A program made the translations under genes and the position numbers. A DNA stretch of 64,000 bases from Pomphorhynchus laevis (Eukaryota > Acanthocephala > Palaeacanthocephala > Echinorhynchida > Pomphorhynchidae). The notes beneath the pieces are model-generated. The model was not told the origin of the DNA. It was given only the letters and a program-made list of their open reading frames with translations, and searched no databases. Every line of letters begins with the position of its first letter. The stretch's first letter is position 1. The stretch is from NCBI GenBank assembly GCA_012934845.2, contig WNNJ02001491.1, forward strand, positions 89,125-153,124, in the 5' to 3' direction. Positions 55,047 to 64,000 of this stretch are shown one piece after another.

Positions 55047-57180
55047 TTAGCCATCCATGTTTTGATAAATAGGAAGATATATGATCGAATTTACGAAGTC
55101 GAAAAAGGATGCGCACCGCAGTGTTAATGAGGAGTTGAAGAGGTTTAAGGGATGACTTTGAAGAGAAGACGAGAAGACTTCGAAGTGAATACCTAGAAAT
55201 ACTAGTTTATCTACAGCAGGAATAATTGTGGTCTGAAGATACAGAGATGGAGGAATAACAGAAACAGTGGAGGGTAAAATCCATAACACTTTAGATTTGG
55301 TAGGATTTAGGGACATGCGCAAAGAAATTAGATGTTCTGATAGAGCACGAAGACAATTAGATGCGGATACGAAAAGTTGGCTTAGGGAATGAGGAGACGA
55401 ATGAGAATAAAGAAGTATATCATCAGCGTACTGCATTACCCTGAAACAGAATTTACTAGTTATACAAGATAAATCTTCAATAAGAAGCGTAAATAGAATA
55501 GGGCCAAGTACAGAACCTTGAGGTACACTACAAGAGAGAGAAGATAGAGGAGAACACATTGAATTAGAATGGATGGAAAATGACTGATCGGAGAGATACG
55601 AAGAGAACCAAGCCAAGGTGGACGAAGAGAAACCATAGTGATCGCGAAGACGAAAAAGAAGGATTTTGTGATCGAAAATGTCGAATGCAGATGAAAGATC
55701 GAGCGATATTACCACACTACACAGTCCTTTGTCACGAGCGGAGAGCAGATCAGAAAATACTTTATGACATGCTAGTTCGGTGGAATGATTGGAGCGGAAA
55801 GCAGATTGAAAAGAAGGGTAGAGCTGCGATGAAGAGAGATACTTGTTTATTTGATCTAAGACAAGGTTTTCAAGAATTTTAGATAACGTTGGTAGAATTG
55901 ATATTGGGCGATAAGATGAAGGAAGAAAGGGGTTAAGAGAGGGCTTTTTAAGTAGGGGACGAACAATGGACGTTTTCCAAATAACAGGAAATATTCCATT
56001 CACTATTGACGAGTTAAAGAGGCTGGTAAGGAAAGGTGTGAAGTCTGTTGACAACAATTTGAGAATTCGAGTAGGGATGGTATCGGCAGGAGAGAACTTA
56101 CAAGTTAACGAAATAAGAAGGCAAGATACCTCATCTTCAGATACCGCAAGTAGATAAAAGAGCTCAGGGATACGAACAGACGAGATACAATAAGTTTGTG
56201 GAAGGACGATGATCGAATCGATTAGAGAAACAGTTTTTGAAATTAGGTAATCGGAGAATTGAGAAGGATCAAGAGTGGAGGTGACAGAGGAACGAGAAAG
56301 TAGAGAATTAAGAGTTTTTATTTAGTTCGAGAGTCATTAGCGGAAGCCTGTTTGCTTCGCCAAAGACTATGTGCCTTAGAACGCAGAAGTTGCCCATGCG
56401 AACGACGAAGAGCAAAGAATTGGTTACGATAAAAGGATGAATCAAGTTCTGAAGATAGTCTGAGATAACGATGACAAGTTCTGAAGGAACGACGCAGGGT
56501 CGTTTTGAAGTCACACACTCAGAGTCGAACCATGTTGCAAGATTTTGCCGTGATTTAACAAAAGTTTTAAGAGGAAGAATTTTATCGAGGATCGAGCAAA
56601 ATACATTGTCAAAGAGGGTACATAAATAATTAGGGGATTGGTAGATAGAAGAAGCATACATTAACGGAGAGCAGTTAATATGAGAGCGAAGAAGGGAAAA
56701 GTCAAGGAATTTCCAAGAACGACACGAGATAATTTTCGCAGGAACATTGATTTTTAACAAAGGGAGAGAACATGTAACAAGGAAGTGGTCGGATAGAGCA
56801 GGATCAGATATGCACAATGAAGAAGACAAGGCAAGACGCGTAGGTAGGGCAACAATATCGAGGGTACCGCCAAGAATATGGGTAGCAGAAGAATAATGAG
56901 AAGACATGATTTGAAAATCATGATCGTTAAATGTAGAAATCGTCTTTAGGGTATTGGAATCACGAGTACGGTCTAAGCGAACATTTATATCACCTAGTAC
57001 AACGCAAGGTAGACCGGAGAGGAATATGAAAGAAAGTAAGTTTGACCGTTTTACAGAAAAAAGAGTCAGACGGATGACATGATCCAGGCCGATAGAATAA
57101 GTAGATATTGAGAAACAACGTGCCGGATTTTACACGGAACCCAAGTAGTTCGAAAGTGAGAGGAACAAATGGCAACGGTA
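55047..57180 (-). pseudogene. LINE-A copy 2 ORF2 endonuclease and RT
   Basis: Endonuclease parts are at 56990-57175 (VKSGTLFLNIYLFYRPGS) and 56308-56907 (ATHILGGTLDIVALPTRLAL and LSDHFLVTCSLP). The RT is one long open piece, 55047-56057. It has SSYRPISILPTLSKILENLV, VVISLDLSSAFDIFDHKIL (motif A), SVPQGSVLGPILFTLLIEDL and MQYADDILLYSHSS (motif C with both aspartates). The thumb continues at 54906-55116. Frame breaks near 56950, 56300 and 55060 and the hAT insertion make it inactive. The RT core itself is the best preserved in the window. Confidence 0.82.
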
Positions 57181-57469
57181 ATTATTGCAATGGAGACCAA
57201 TGGGGAGAGAAAACTATAAGACCACCGTGGTTAATTGATCGATTTGAACTAATAGGTCGTTGACGAGCCTTATCGACCACAGGAGATTTAAAGAGCGGAT
57301 GCGTTTAAGAAAGTAATCATTCTGATCAACGTGCCAAGATTCGGTTAAACACAAAACATCCAAAGATTTATGAAGGAAAAGATCATATACTGAATCAACC
57401 TTTTACTAATAGAGCGGATATTTAAGACGGCCAATTTCCAAGAAGACTTGGGGGGAAGCAGCGGAGTCG

Positions 57470-57660
57470 GAATAATTAGAGATACATTAAATGATTTACT
57501 TGAAGATTTGCTGGAGGATTTACTGAAGGCTTTACTTGAGAATTTTTTGATGATTTATTGAAGGATTGACAGGAAAGTATACTGAAAGATCTAATGGATG
57601 ATTAACTGGATAATCTATTTGAGTATTAATTTGAGAATTAACTAAAATATATACTCGAAG
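57470..57660. repeat. Degenerate tandem repeat between LINE-A ORF1 and ORF2
   Basis: Units of about 13-16 bp resembling GATTTACTGAAGGCTTT recur roughly ten times with many changes. The array lies between the ORF1 stop (57685) and the endonuclease start of LINE-A copy 2. Confidence 0.5.
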
Positions 57661-57684
57661 ATTTAAATCATATTTAATCGTTAA

Positions 57685-58752
57685 TCATATATTGGCTGGA
57701 TTCGAATTATCGTTGGTTCCTGTAGGCGAAACTTCGCCGAGTACCGATAAGCTCTCATTAACTGTGTGGGCTTCCCTACTTGATGAAACCACTGTCTTAT
57801 GCCTTCTAATAAAATATCGCTTACTTGGGTCTGACTTTTTTCGTTCGGATAATTCTTTCCGTAGTCTCTTAAGTTCTTCTTGTTCAAGTTTCGACAAATC
57901 AGGGCACAAGTACACCGTATGAAAGAGAGATGAATTCTTAAGCTTAAACGAATATTTTAAAGATGATTCCACGTGGTTGACGCTAGTTTTTACCTTAACC
58001 TACGGAGGAGAATTAGTATGAATCGCAGGTAGTCAATGAAAGTCTTGTTTTTGTCTGACCAAAGGACAACCGATTTCCTCAAAGAGATTTAATATAACTT
58101 GTTGCTCGCTTTCAGAAACGGGTAAATTACGAACTATCAGATGTGAGGCCCTAGCGCTTTCCCTATCAAGAGAGTTTGCTAATTTAGAATAAGATTTATC
58201 TACCTCTGGTGTGCGTTGAAAAGAACAAACAGCATGAGATACCTGCTTATTGATGCAACGGTTGAGGGAGGAGTTGATAGACTCATTTACTATTCTATGT
58301 ATACGCTCTTTGTCTGTCCAGCAACTATTTGAATCATTTGATATCAACTAGCTTTTAAGTTTAGTTACTTCAATCCGTGCTTCGTTGATTGCTTTGGCTG
58401 CACAATCTCCACAGAGGTAATCTTGGGCCAGTAAATCTCTAGAAAGCCTTCTCGCAAGGATTAACGTTGAATACACGTTGCAATTATCCGTAGTACACTT
58501 CATTTCGATTAAGATAGTCTCCACTGCATTTACTGTCATTTCCAGTTCATCGTTGTTCGAATATTGTGTTGAGAATTTTGCTGTATGTTTGTCGTTATAT
58601 TGATTAGATGGAATCAATCGTTCTCGATTTGAGCATCGTTGTGCACAACAATTAATGCATTGCTTATTATTTCGAACGCACACACAGCCCTTACAAACAG
58701 CAGTTTGACCATTACAAGGGCAGCATCGCTTATTCGCAGACTGTTCTGTCAT
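57685..58752 (-). pseudogene. LINE-A copy 2 ORF1, cysteine-rich, frameshifted
   Basis: Three minus-strand pieces make one ORF1. The first (58752-58348) has the N-terminal cysteine cluster CCPCNGQTAVCKGCVCVRNN plus CINCCAQRC, then helical sequence and CGDCAAKAINEAR. The second (58347-58033) has ASHLIVRNLPVSESEQQVIL, an RRM-like strand-helix start. The third (57972-57685) has FHTVYLCPDLSKLEQEELKR and a basic helix, the typical ORF1 end. These domains bind nucleic acid. Breaks near 58348 and 58000 separate the pieces; each is otherwise open. Confidence 0.7.
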
Positions 58753-59059
58753 GGTGATTTGATGATTGCACTGTATGTTATTCTTTCAAGATGTTTGTGA
58801 TTGTTGTTTGTGTATAGAATCTCGTTGGTTTATTTTTGAAGAACAATTTTCATTTCGATAGATTTTCAATAAAAAAGTTCACTTTCCAATTACAAAGTGG
58901 ACTTTAATAATTGTAAGTAGTTTATTAAGCAGTCAAGAAAGTTGTAAGATGTTGTAATCAAGAAAATTTTTACTTGAAAAGTTCCTAAGAGGCTTCACAA
59001 AACTTCACAACCAAAGGATAATATTTATTTCTATTGAATACTTTGAGGCTGAAGTTCGA

Positions 59060-61975
59060 ATATCCTTCTGTATATTTGACTTTGCTATTGCTTACATGGA
59101 ATATTTCAAGAGGAATTTTTCTGATTTTGGTTCGATATCATTCAAAACGAACCAGGCATCACTAAAGATAGACAATGTTCCCACCTTTCTAACAAATAAC
59201 GATATAAAGGCGCTTGAAAAACAATGCAAGGTGTCGAATCTACATTTAATCAAGGGAAGGAATGGCCTTCCTATTCTCGTTACCTCTTGCTCAACTTCTT
59301 TGAACCAGGCCGATTGCCTAGTGAATTCCGCATGCAACCCCTTTCTGAGGCACAACCTCTTGTTCACAGTTATAGATATTGACTCACTTACATACCCCAT
59401 TGTAACAGCTGCCACCAATGGGGGCACTTAGCCTCTAAATGCAATATTCCCAAAACTTGTGGCGTTTGTGGGTTCTTCTGACGAGCATCCTGGAAAATGC
59501 GACAAAATTCCACGTTGTTCTAACTGTGGTGGAGAACACCCATCGTGGTCACGTAAATGCAGTGTCTTTCAAAACTACAAGCGGCACTGCCGATCAGCAT
59601 CTATTCCATCCAACTTCGTCGAAGCTTGCTCGGCCAACATTAGTACAATTGAGAATAGAATGACTTATACGGAGATTATCCAACTAATAGATGACAGGCA
59701 TCAGGCAAACAAAATCGAGATGCAATTCCTAATTCAACATCTAATCTATAACATTGATAAGTTACGTATTCCTGCGACTACTACTAAGATTTATGCGAAT
59801 AAAGCTTCCCACTCTAAGAAGAGGAATGCTTCTATGCAAAGTATCACGTCCCTAAAATTTGCCGAGAAGGACAAATTTTAGGAAATTGCGGTCACCTCGA
59901 CAGGAAATGAAGATAATGCCCGTGGACAAGTGCCTCTATCTAGTCTGGCTGGGTGTAATAAGGGCAACCTTCCCACCCGGTCTTGACTATGGGGAGGCAT
60001 CCCACTCCAGCTAACTTAACACAATGCAAAGTATTCAAGAGCCTTTTTCACTGAATATCCTTCAGTGGAATTCGGGAGGTGCTTCTGCCCTTTATTCTAT
60101 CTGGTAGAGATGCAGATTTTATAGTCCGTCAGAAGATGAACTGTATCCGTCTCCCCCAGGACTTGATTTATCCCTGAGCACATCTACACCCACTTTACTC
60201 AGTTCATAACCCCTCCTCAATCCTCTTCATCTCAAGGTATTTTAACACTAGTTAAATGCTCCTTACGATCTTCCGTCCTGTTAAACTACTCTTGTCCAGC
60301 CCTGTCTTGTTTAGCTATATCCCTCTGTAAGAACGGTAAACACATCAGTATAGCCAACATCTACATCCACCCAGGATAAATTCACAAAAACCGTGACCTC
60401 CTAGATCGTATTTTGGGTAGTGGCTATGACATGCTACTTTGTGATTTCAACGACAGAACTGGTCGTTGGATCAATGCAGCACTCCGCAGGGCCAGGAACG
60501 ACTATCTTATTCACAAATCACCGTCCCTACGATGGTTTGTGAATAAGATAAAAGGGATATGGCAAGCATTATTCACCTTAACCCTTCTCATGCTTCCTTC
60601 TGGAAGATATTCATAAAGGAGAAGTTCATCTGTTGGAAGGATAGAGCTTTAGGCTGGATTTGTAGTATAGGCCTTGATAATGTTTTGAAGGAGTCACTAT
60701 CCCTACATAATTATGGAGCCACTCAATCACCCCAACCAATCTTGCCTTGGTGTGACTTCAAGAGCAGGGACTTATCTGTTACAGATATCCTTAACTCTTG
60801 GGGTCCACTTCCGCACCTCTAAATCCGTCGCTCCACTATCTTCTCGGATCTGTCAGTATTTGACAGTTGATCGATGAAGAGAAGTGGCCTTCACAATGTT
60901 TTTAGCCTCACCATTTGATGTAGCCGGCATCAATGTTAGTCGTAGAATTTTCTTACCCCAGCGTAGTCCAGATCTCATGTCCTAATGACCTGCGGCCTAT
61001 TTCGATTTAAAACTCCCTCATTTCCATCTACAAGAAAGCGCTTGCGCGTTGAATCCACGACCATTTAAGTAGGTGTAACTTGATGCCACCGAGTTTTCAT
61101 GGGTTTGTCAAAGGGCGCTTGGTCCATTCAGCAATAGGTGAAGTGCATTAGTTTTGTCGGGATAACAGTCATCAACTCGCTGTGGCTGTTTTCCTGGTGG
61201 AAATATTGCTGTACACCAAGCGATTGTACTGTGAAGAGGACCCTGATGCGCGTCAGTTCTTCCCTATTACGGGTATATCTAAAGGATCCCCACTTTCTCC
61301 TATCTTATAACTTGCTGCATCTATTGTACTATTCAAGAATTTTAAACGTGATCAACATCTATTGATATACGCTTATGATACCACAGCCTTGTTCTCTGGA
61401 CGCAGGTGCAAAGATGTAATCTCTGACATCAGCCGTTTCTTTTTAAGATTAAAAGATCAGTTGCCCCCATCTAACCTTTTTTAAAACTCCTCTAAATCGC
61501 AGGTACTCGTCTTTTATAGCGCTTCTACCACCAAAAAGAAACTTAATAGACTAGCACTCTCTGCAATCTCCTCCATTTTGCAGCCACAACCACTCCCTGT
61601 ATTCACGAGTCGAGTAAAATATCTGAGATTCACCTTTACGGTGAATTGGTCTGCGAAAGCTGACCTGGATAGACTTAAACGTATCCTGAAGAAAGCTAGG
61701 TTGGCCATGAAATGGGCTCAGCATCTGTAATTGAATGTGAAAACCCAAGTGCGCCTCTGGGTACTTGGACTATCTCGGGATAAGTTTTCTTCTTATGAGG
61801 ACGTCCGCAAGAGCAAATACTAAAGTTTCTCAAGCTCCTCATCTCGAGATTACCGAGCATTGTCCGCCTCGATTGGATTCTTCAGGGGGGTGGAAGACCT
61901 TGGGTGATTCCAGTCACAGAGTGGCGTGTTGGATTGAATGGAGGGCTCAGATCTCACTGAAGCTGAGGGCGTAAC
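59060..61975 (+). mobile_element. LINE-B copy 5, plus strand, near full-length
   Basis: In order it has a Gag-like ORF1 (59096-59881), endonuclease remnant (SIANIYIHPG near 60350; LLCDFNDRTGRWINAALRR at 60413-60616), linker (60559-60822, with HASFWKIFIKEKFICWKD and SVTDILNSWGPL), RT fragments (YKKALAR near 61030; a YAYDTT motif C near 61370) and the 3' UTR with GGGTGATTCCAGTCACAGAG at about 61900. Frameshifts are frequent. It lies in the 20.6-kb CNT intron. Confidence 0.78.
59096..59881 (+). pseudogene. LINE-B Gag-like ORF1 with three zinc knuckles
   Basis: The first part (59096-59431) reads FGSISFKTNQASLKIDNVP and LVNSACNPFLRHNLLF, an RRM-like domain. After a frame change near 59395 come HCNSCHQWGHLASKC (C-x2-C-x4-H-x4-C), then CGVCG with HPGKC, then CSNCGGEHPSWSRKC, making three CCHC-type knuckles. 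The tail (59459-59881 frame) contains TYTEIIQLIDDRHQANKIEM, probably helical. It is a nucleic-acid-binding protein in life; this copy is frameshifted twice. Confidence 0.7.
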
Positions 61976-62923
61976 GATTCATGAGGGCGTGTGTTGCATA
62001 GGATTAATGACATTTTTGCTTAACTAAGTTCTTTTACTTCATGTCTTCTTTTTATTGGTTATATTTATTCTTTTAACAAAATCCACAGAATAATTGTGCA
62101 GAATAATTGACGATAGCACAAATGATAAAGAACGCTAGGTAAGAGAGATGCGATGGATCGGGTAGTTGATCACATATGTTACTGAATGTGAATCATAGTT
62201 ATCGGTGGCGTGATTTTGAATAAAACAACATTTAAAACAATATCCTCTATTTTATTTTCTGTTTTAGATTTCAAATTATAGATATATTTTGTATTCTTGA
62301 AGAAGGCGAACGCTGAAAGCTTGAAAAGTTGTCCGTTTTTTAATTTGTGGTATTTTAAAGATAAATCTTTATATACAAGCATTCATCATGAATCCTCGCA
62401 ATATATGGCAACATCCCATTATATAGTAGCGTACGAAACAATACCAAAACGTCAGGCTAAAATCTCGCATGTTGTAAGAAATGTTTTACTTAAGAATGTT
62501 TTACTTTCAACTTCATATGTGTATGAAGTTGAAAGTAATGAAGTAATGATGCGTAACTGGTTTCTGCTTCGAAGTCACATTGTGTGACCTAGCAAAATTA
62601 ACTATATATATAATTTAAGTGATACGGCTTACAAGATACTCCATGGTATGTCATTTAGATTGCGGCAGCAATTCTTTAATAAGTCCAAACATAAAATGTG
62701 CATTAGTCTTTAGAATGCTATATACCAGTATTATTAAACATTTACTTTTGTGTGTGTTAATGAATAATAGTGTTTAATTTAATTTAGGTACAATGTTTTT
62801 ACGATATTGAGTAGAAACAACCGGGTAATCAATACAATTAACTTACCAAAGTATTATCACGTATTTAGTTGTTATTATCCTAAACACATTCTATTTAGGT
62901 AATATTTCGTTTCGTTAAATTAC
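61976..62923. other. CNT intron DNA with Penelope-like motif and hairpin
   Basis: No gene is found here. At 62297-62326 the plus strand reads TTGAAGAAGGCGAACGCTGA then AAGC, which resembles the terminal CTGAWGA..GAAA motif of Penelope-like elements with a GGC/GCT mini-stem. At about 62508-62543 ACTTTCAACTTCATA is followed by its exact inverted copy after a 4-nt loop. Confidence 0.45.
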
Positions 62924-63062
62924 TTGGCGAAGTCTTTGATTGATTTTAAGTATTTTTCATATTTCTTATTGTACTGGATATATGTGATAAACCTGCTGAT
63001 ATAGGGGCTTGCCTTGGTAGCACAGCTGACAAAAGTAGCAATGATCGAGAAAATTAGTACAT
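62924..63062 (-). CDS. CNT nucleoside transporter exon 2
   Basis: It encodes VLIFSIIATFVSCATKASPY, ISRFITYIQ and KKYEKYLKSIKDFA. This looks like an N-terminal membrane helix and the following basic cytoplasmic stretch of SLC28 proteins. Sequence identity is low there, so the call rests on topology, strand, short-intron pattern and exact phases. Donor GTAATT at 62922-62923. Confidence 0.68.
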
Positions 63063-63118
63063 CTTGAATAAAGCAAACACAAAGTTTAGATGACAAGTCT
63101 TAAATATTGTTTTATTAC

Positions 63119-63236
63119 ATGTACTAAAGATACAGTTCATGAATGGAGGAGTTCCATATTTATTGGACATTGCAAAGCCTAAATATATAAAATACACCAC
63201 AATTCCTCCGTAATTTGTTATTGCATGAGTGTAACT
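63119..63236 (-). CDS. CNT nucleoside transporter exon 1 of those visible
   Basis: It encodes SYTHAITNYGGIVVYFIYLG, FAMSNKYG and NCIFST. It is a membrane helix followed by a short loop, placed where SLC28 proteins have their first helix. It joins exon 2 across a 56-nt intron with matching phase (1+2). The acceptor AG precedes SYTH at 63237-63238, so at least one more upstream exon with the start codon must exist. I could not find it before the window end. Confidence 0.62.
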
Positions 63237-63279
63237 CTAAATGAATAATATTCATTTATTATAATGTAAAACGATAGAA

Positions 63280-64000
63280 ATGTTAATTTACATTAACATT
63301 AGCTGAAAGAATTCAAGCTTAAAATTAAAAATTCGAGTTTGCTCATTGGATTCTAATAACAAATGTTAATTTACATTAGAATATCTGGAAGAATTCAAGC
63401 TTAAAATTAAAAATTCGAGATTGCTCATTGGATTCTAATTTTCAAAACCGACGTCTATTTTCAAAACCGACGTCTAACGTGCATGCACCAAGTTAATACT
63501 GGTATAAAACGTAATGATATTAAATTTCTTCACTAATTATTAATGTAATATTATTGATATGTAATATTATTATTTTATATGTAATTTAAAAAAATATAAG
63601 TCTATGATTTTAAAATATTTCTAACTTTAATAAATAAAAATTATTGAAAAGTAGGAACATCCATATTTCACCAAATGAAATATGTTTCAATTAGAGGTGA
63701 AAATAAGCTTTTTCTAATAACAAAACGGATGTTACATGATGAGAGCAAAGTGTATATAAAATGTAGCCTATTAATATTACTATTAATGGTAAGATTAGCG
63801 TTACAAATGATGAACATTTAGAAAATCACTTACAAATTTTCCTTTTAATACATTTGTAATCTACAAAACCTAAACACTGCTTTGCTTAATTGTTACTTTC
63901 AATTATTATTACTTTCAGCTATTGTTATTAGAATCCAATGAGCAATCTCGAATTTTTAATTTTAAGCTTGAATTCTTCCAGATATTCTAATGTAAATTAA
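63280..64000. mobile_element. Terminal-inverted-repeat element at right edge
   Basis: About 75 bp at 63364-63440 (TTAATTTACATTAGAATATC, then TCTGGAAGAATTCAAGC and onward) is repeated inverted at 63926-64000. This frames an element of about 640 bp. A diverged extra copy of the arm lies directly upstream at 63283-63361. Inside are a duplicated AAAACCGACGTCTA motif (about 63441-63475) and, at 63650-63700, a scrap (GTAGGAACATCCATATTTC) of the Naiad-like RT sequence. No transposase is present. The element may continue past the window. Confidence 0.7.

Larger units (their letters stand above)
52585..58761 (-). mobile_element. LINE-A copy 2 (CR1-like), antisense, split by hAT
   Basis: On the minus strand the order is ORF1 (58752-57685), a short spacer, endonuclease (about 57400-56310), RT (about 56060-54906), then the hAT insertion (54897-52730) and the last part of ORF2 and 3' region (52729-about 52585). 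The reading across the insertion, SCDSLLLH followed by VPFHSTNFGRRSLLIAAP, matches the uninterrupted HSILLHVPNYS..LVAAP of copy 1, which proves that the two parts are one element. Confidence 0.85.
20420..63236 (-). other. SLC28/CNT concentrative nucleoside transporter gene span
   Basis: Ten minus-strand exons together give about 531 residues colinear with SLC28 transporters, which carry nucleosides into cells with Na+ or H+. Exons in gene order: 63236-63119, 63062-62924, 42349-42211, 42167-41982, 36372-36211, 36163-35904, 27854-27683, 27638-27531, 27472-27344 and 20904-20724. Every junction has GT-AG ends and matching phase. Introns are 56, 20574, 43, 5609, 47, 8049, 44, 58 and 6439 nt, plus a probable 48-nt last intron. 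The four long introns hold nearly all the transposons between 21 and 63 kb. The start codon exon is beyond the right edge or hidden in repeats. Confidence 0.88.

Noticed and set aside
62179-62382. 67-residue minus-strand ORF in the last CNT intron
   Set aside because: Lys/Ile/Phe-rich translation of AT-rich DNA with no similarity to known families and no splice fit with the neighbouring exons.

Overview
The window is metazoan nuclear DNA, AT-rich and full of transposable elements. The evidence is spliced genes with GT-AG introns, animal gene families (SLC28/CNT, MIPEP, PRCC), several non-LTR retrotransposon families, two kinds of Penelope-like retroelement and a hAT transposon. Host introns come in two sizes. 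Some are 43-58 nt; the others are 1 kb to more than 20 kb and packed with mobile elements. The phylum cannot be fixed from this sequence. An invertebrate, perhaps an arthropod, is the most natural guess. I see no bacterial genes, operons or CRISPR arrays.

Host genes. (1) Plus strand, 656-5329: the last three recognisable exons of a mitochondrial intermediate peptidase (M3 metallopeptidase) with an intact HEFGH zinc site; the N-terminal exons lie outside the window or are lost. (2) Plus strand, 11022-11918: an intronless PRCC-family nuclear protein, complete. (3) Minus strand, 63236 down to about 20640: a concentrative nucleoside transporter (SLC28/CNT). I rebuilt it from ten exons whose reading phases all agree. 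They sit in clusters separated by introns of 5.6, 6.4, 8.0 and 20.6 kb, so nearly everything from 21 to 63 kb is transposon-filled CNT intron. None of these exons appears as a long ORF in the correct frame, so ORF callers would miss most of the gene.

Mobile elements. LINE-A (CR1-like: ORF1 plus endonuclease/reverse transcriptase) has an antisense copy at about 12.1-17.1 kb, with a 17-bp minisatellite at its 5' end, and another at about 52.6-58.8 kb; a 5' scrap sits at 1-236. LINE-B (I/Jockey-like: zinc-knuckle Gag, endonuclease, RT) has at least five decayed copies (21-24, 34.5-35.8, 38.7-41.4, 45.3-49.4 and 59-62 kb) plus 3'-end fragments. A Naiad-like Penelope element is at 8.9-10.25 and 23.9-25.8 kb, with a conserved interlocked stem region at its 3' end. 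A canonical Penelope element with GIY-YIG endonuclease forms a head-to-head pair at 31.5-34.4 kb. An intact hAT transposon (52730-54897) has matching terminal repeats, a perfect 8-bp target duplication and a full-length BED/hAT transposase, and is inserted in LINE-A copy 2. A 2.5-kb foldback palindrome (49.5-52.0 kb) carries an unrecognised acidic, internally repeated ORF.

Smaller structures include MITE-like palindromes, minisatellites, a tRNA-derived SINE candidate and a terminal-inverted-repeat element running into the right edge. Most of the short computed ORFs in the AT-rich spacers look like noise and are not listed.
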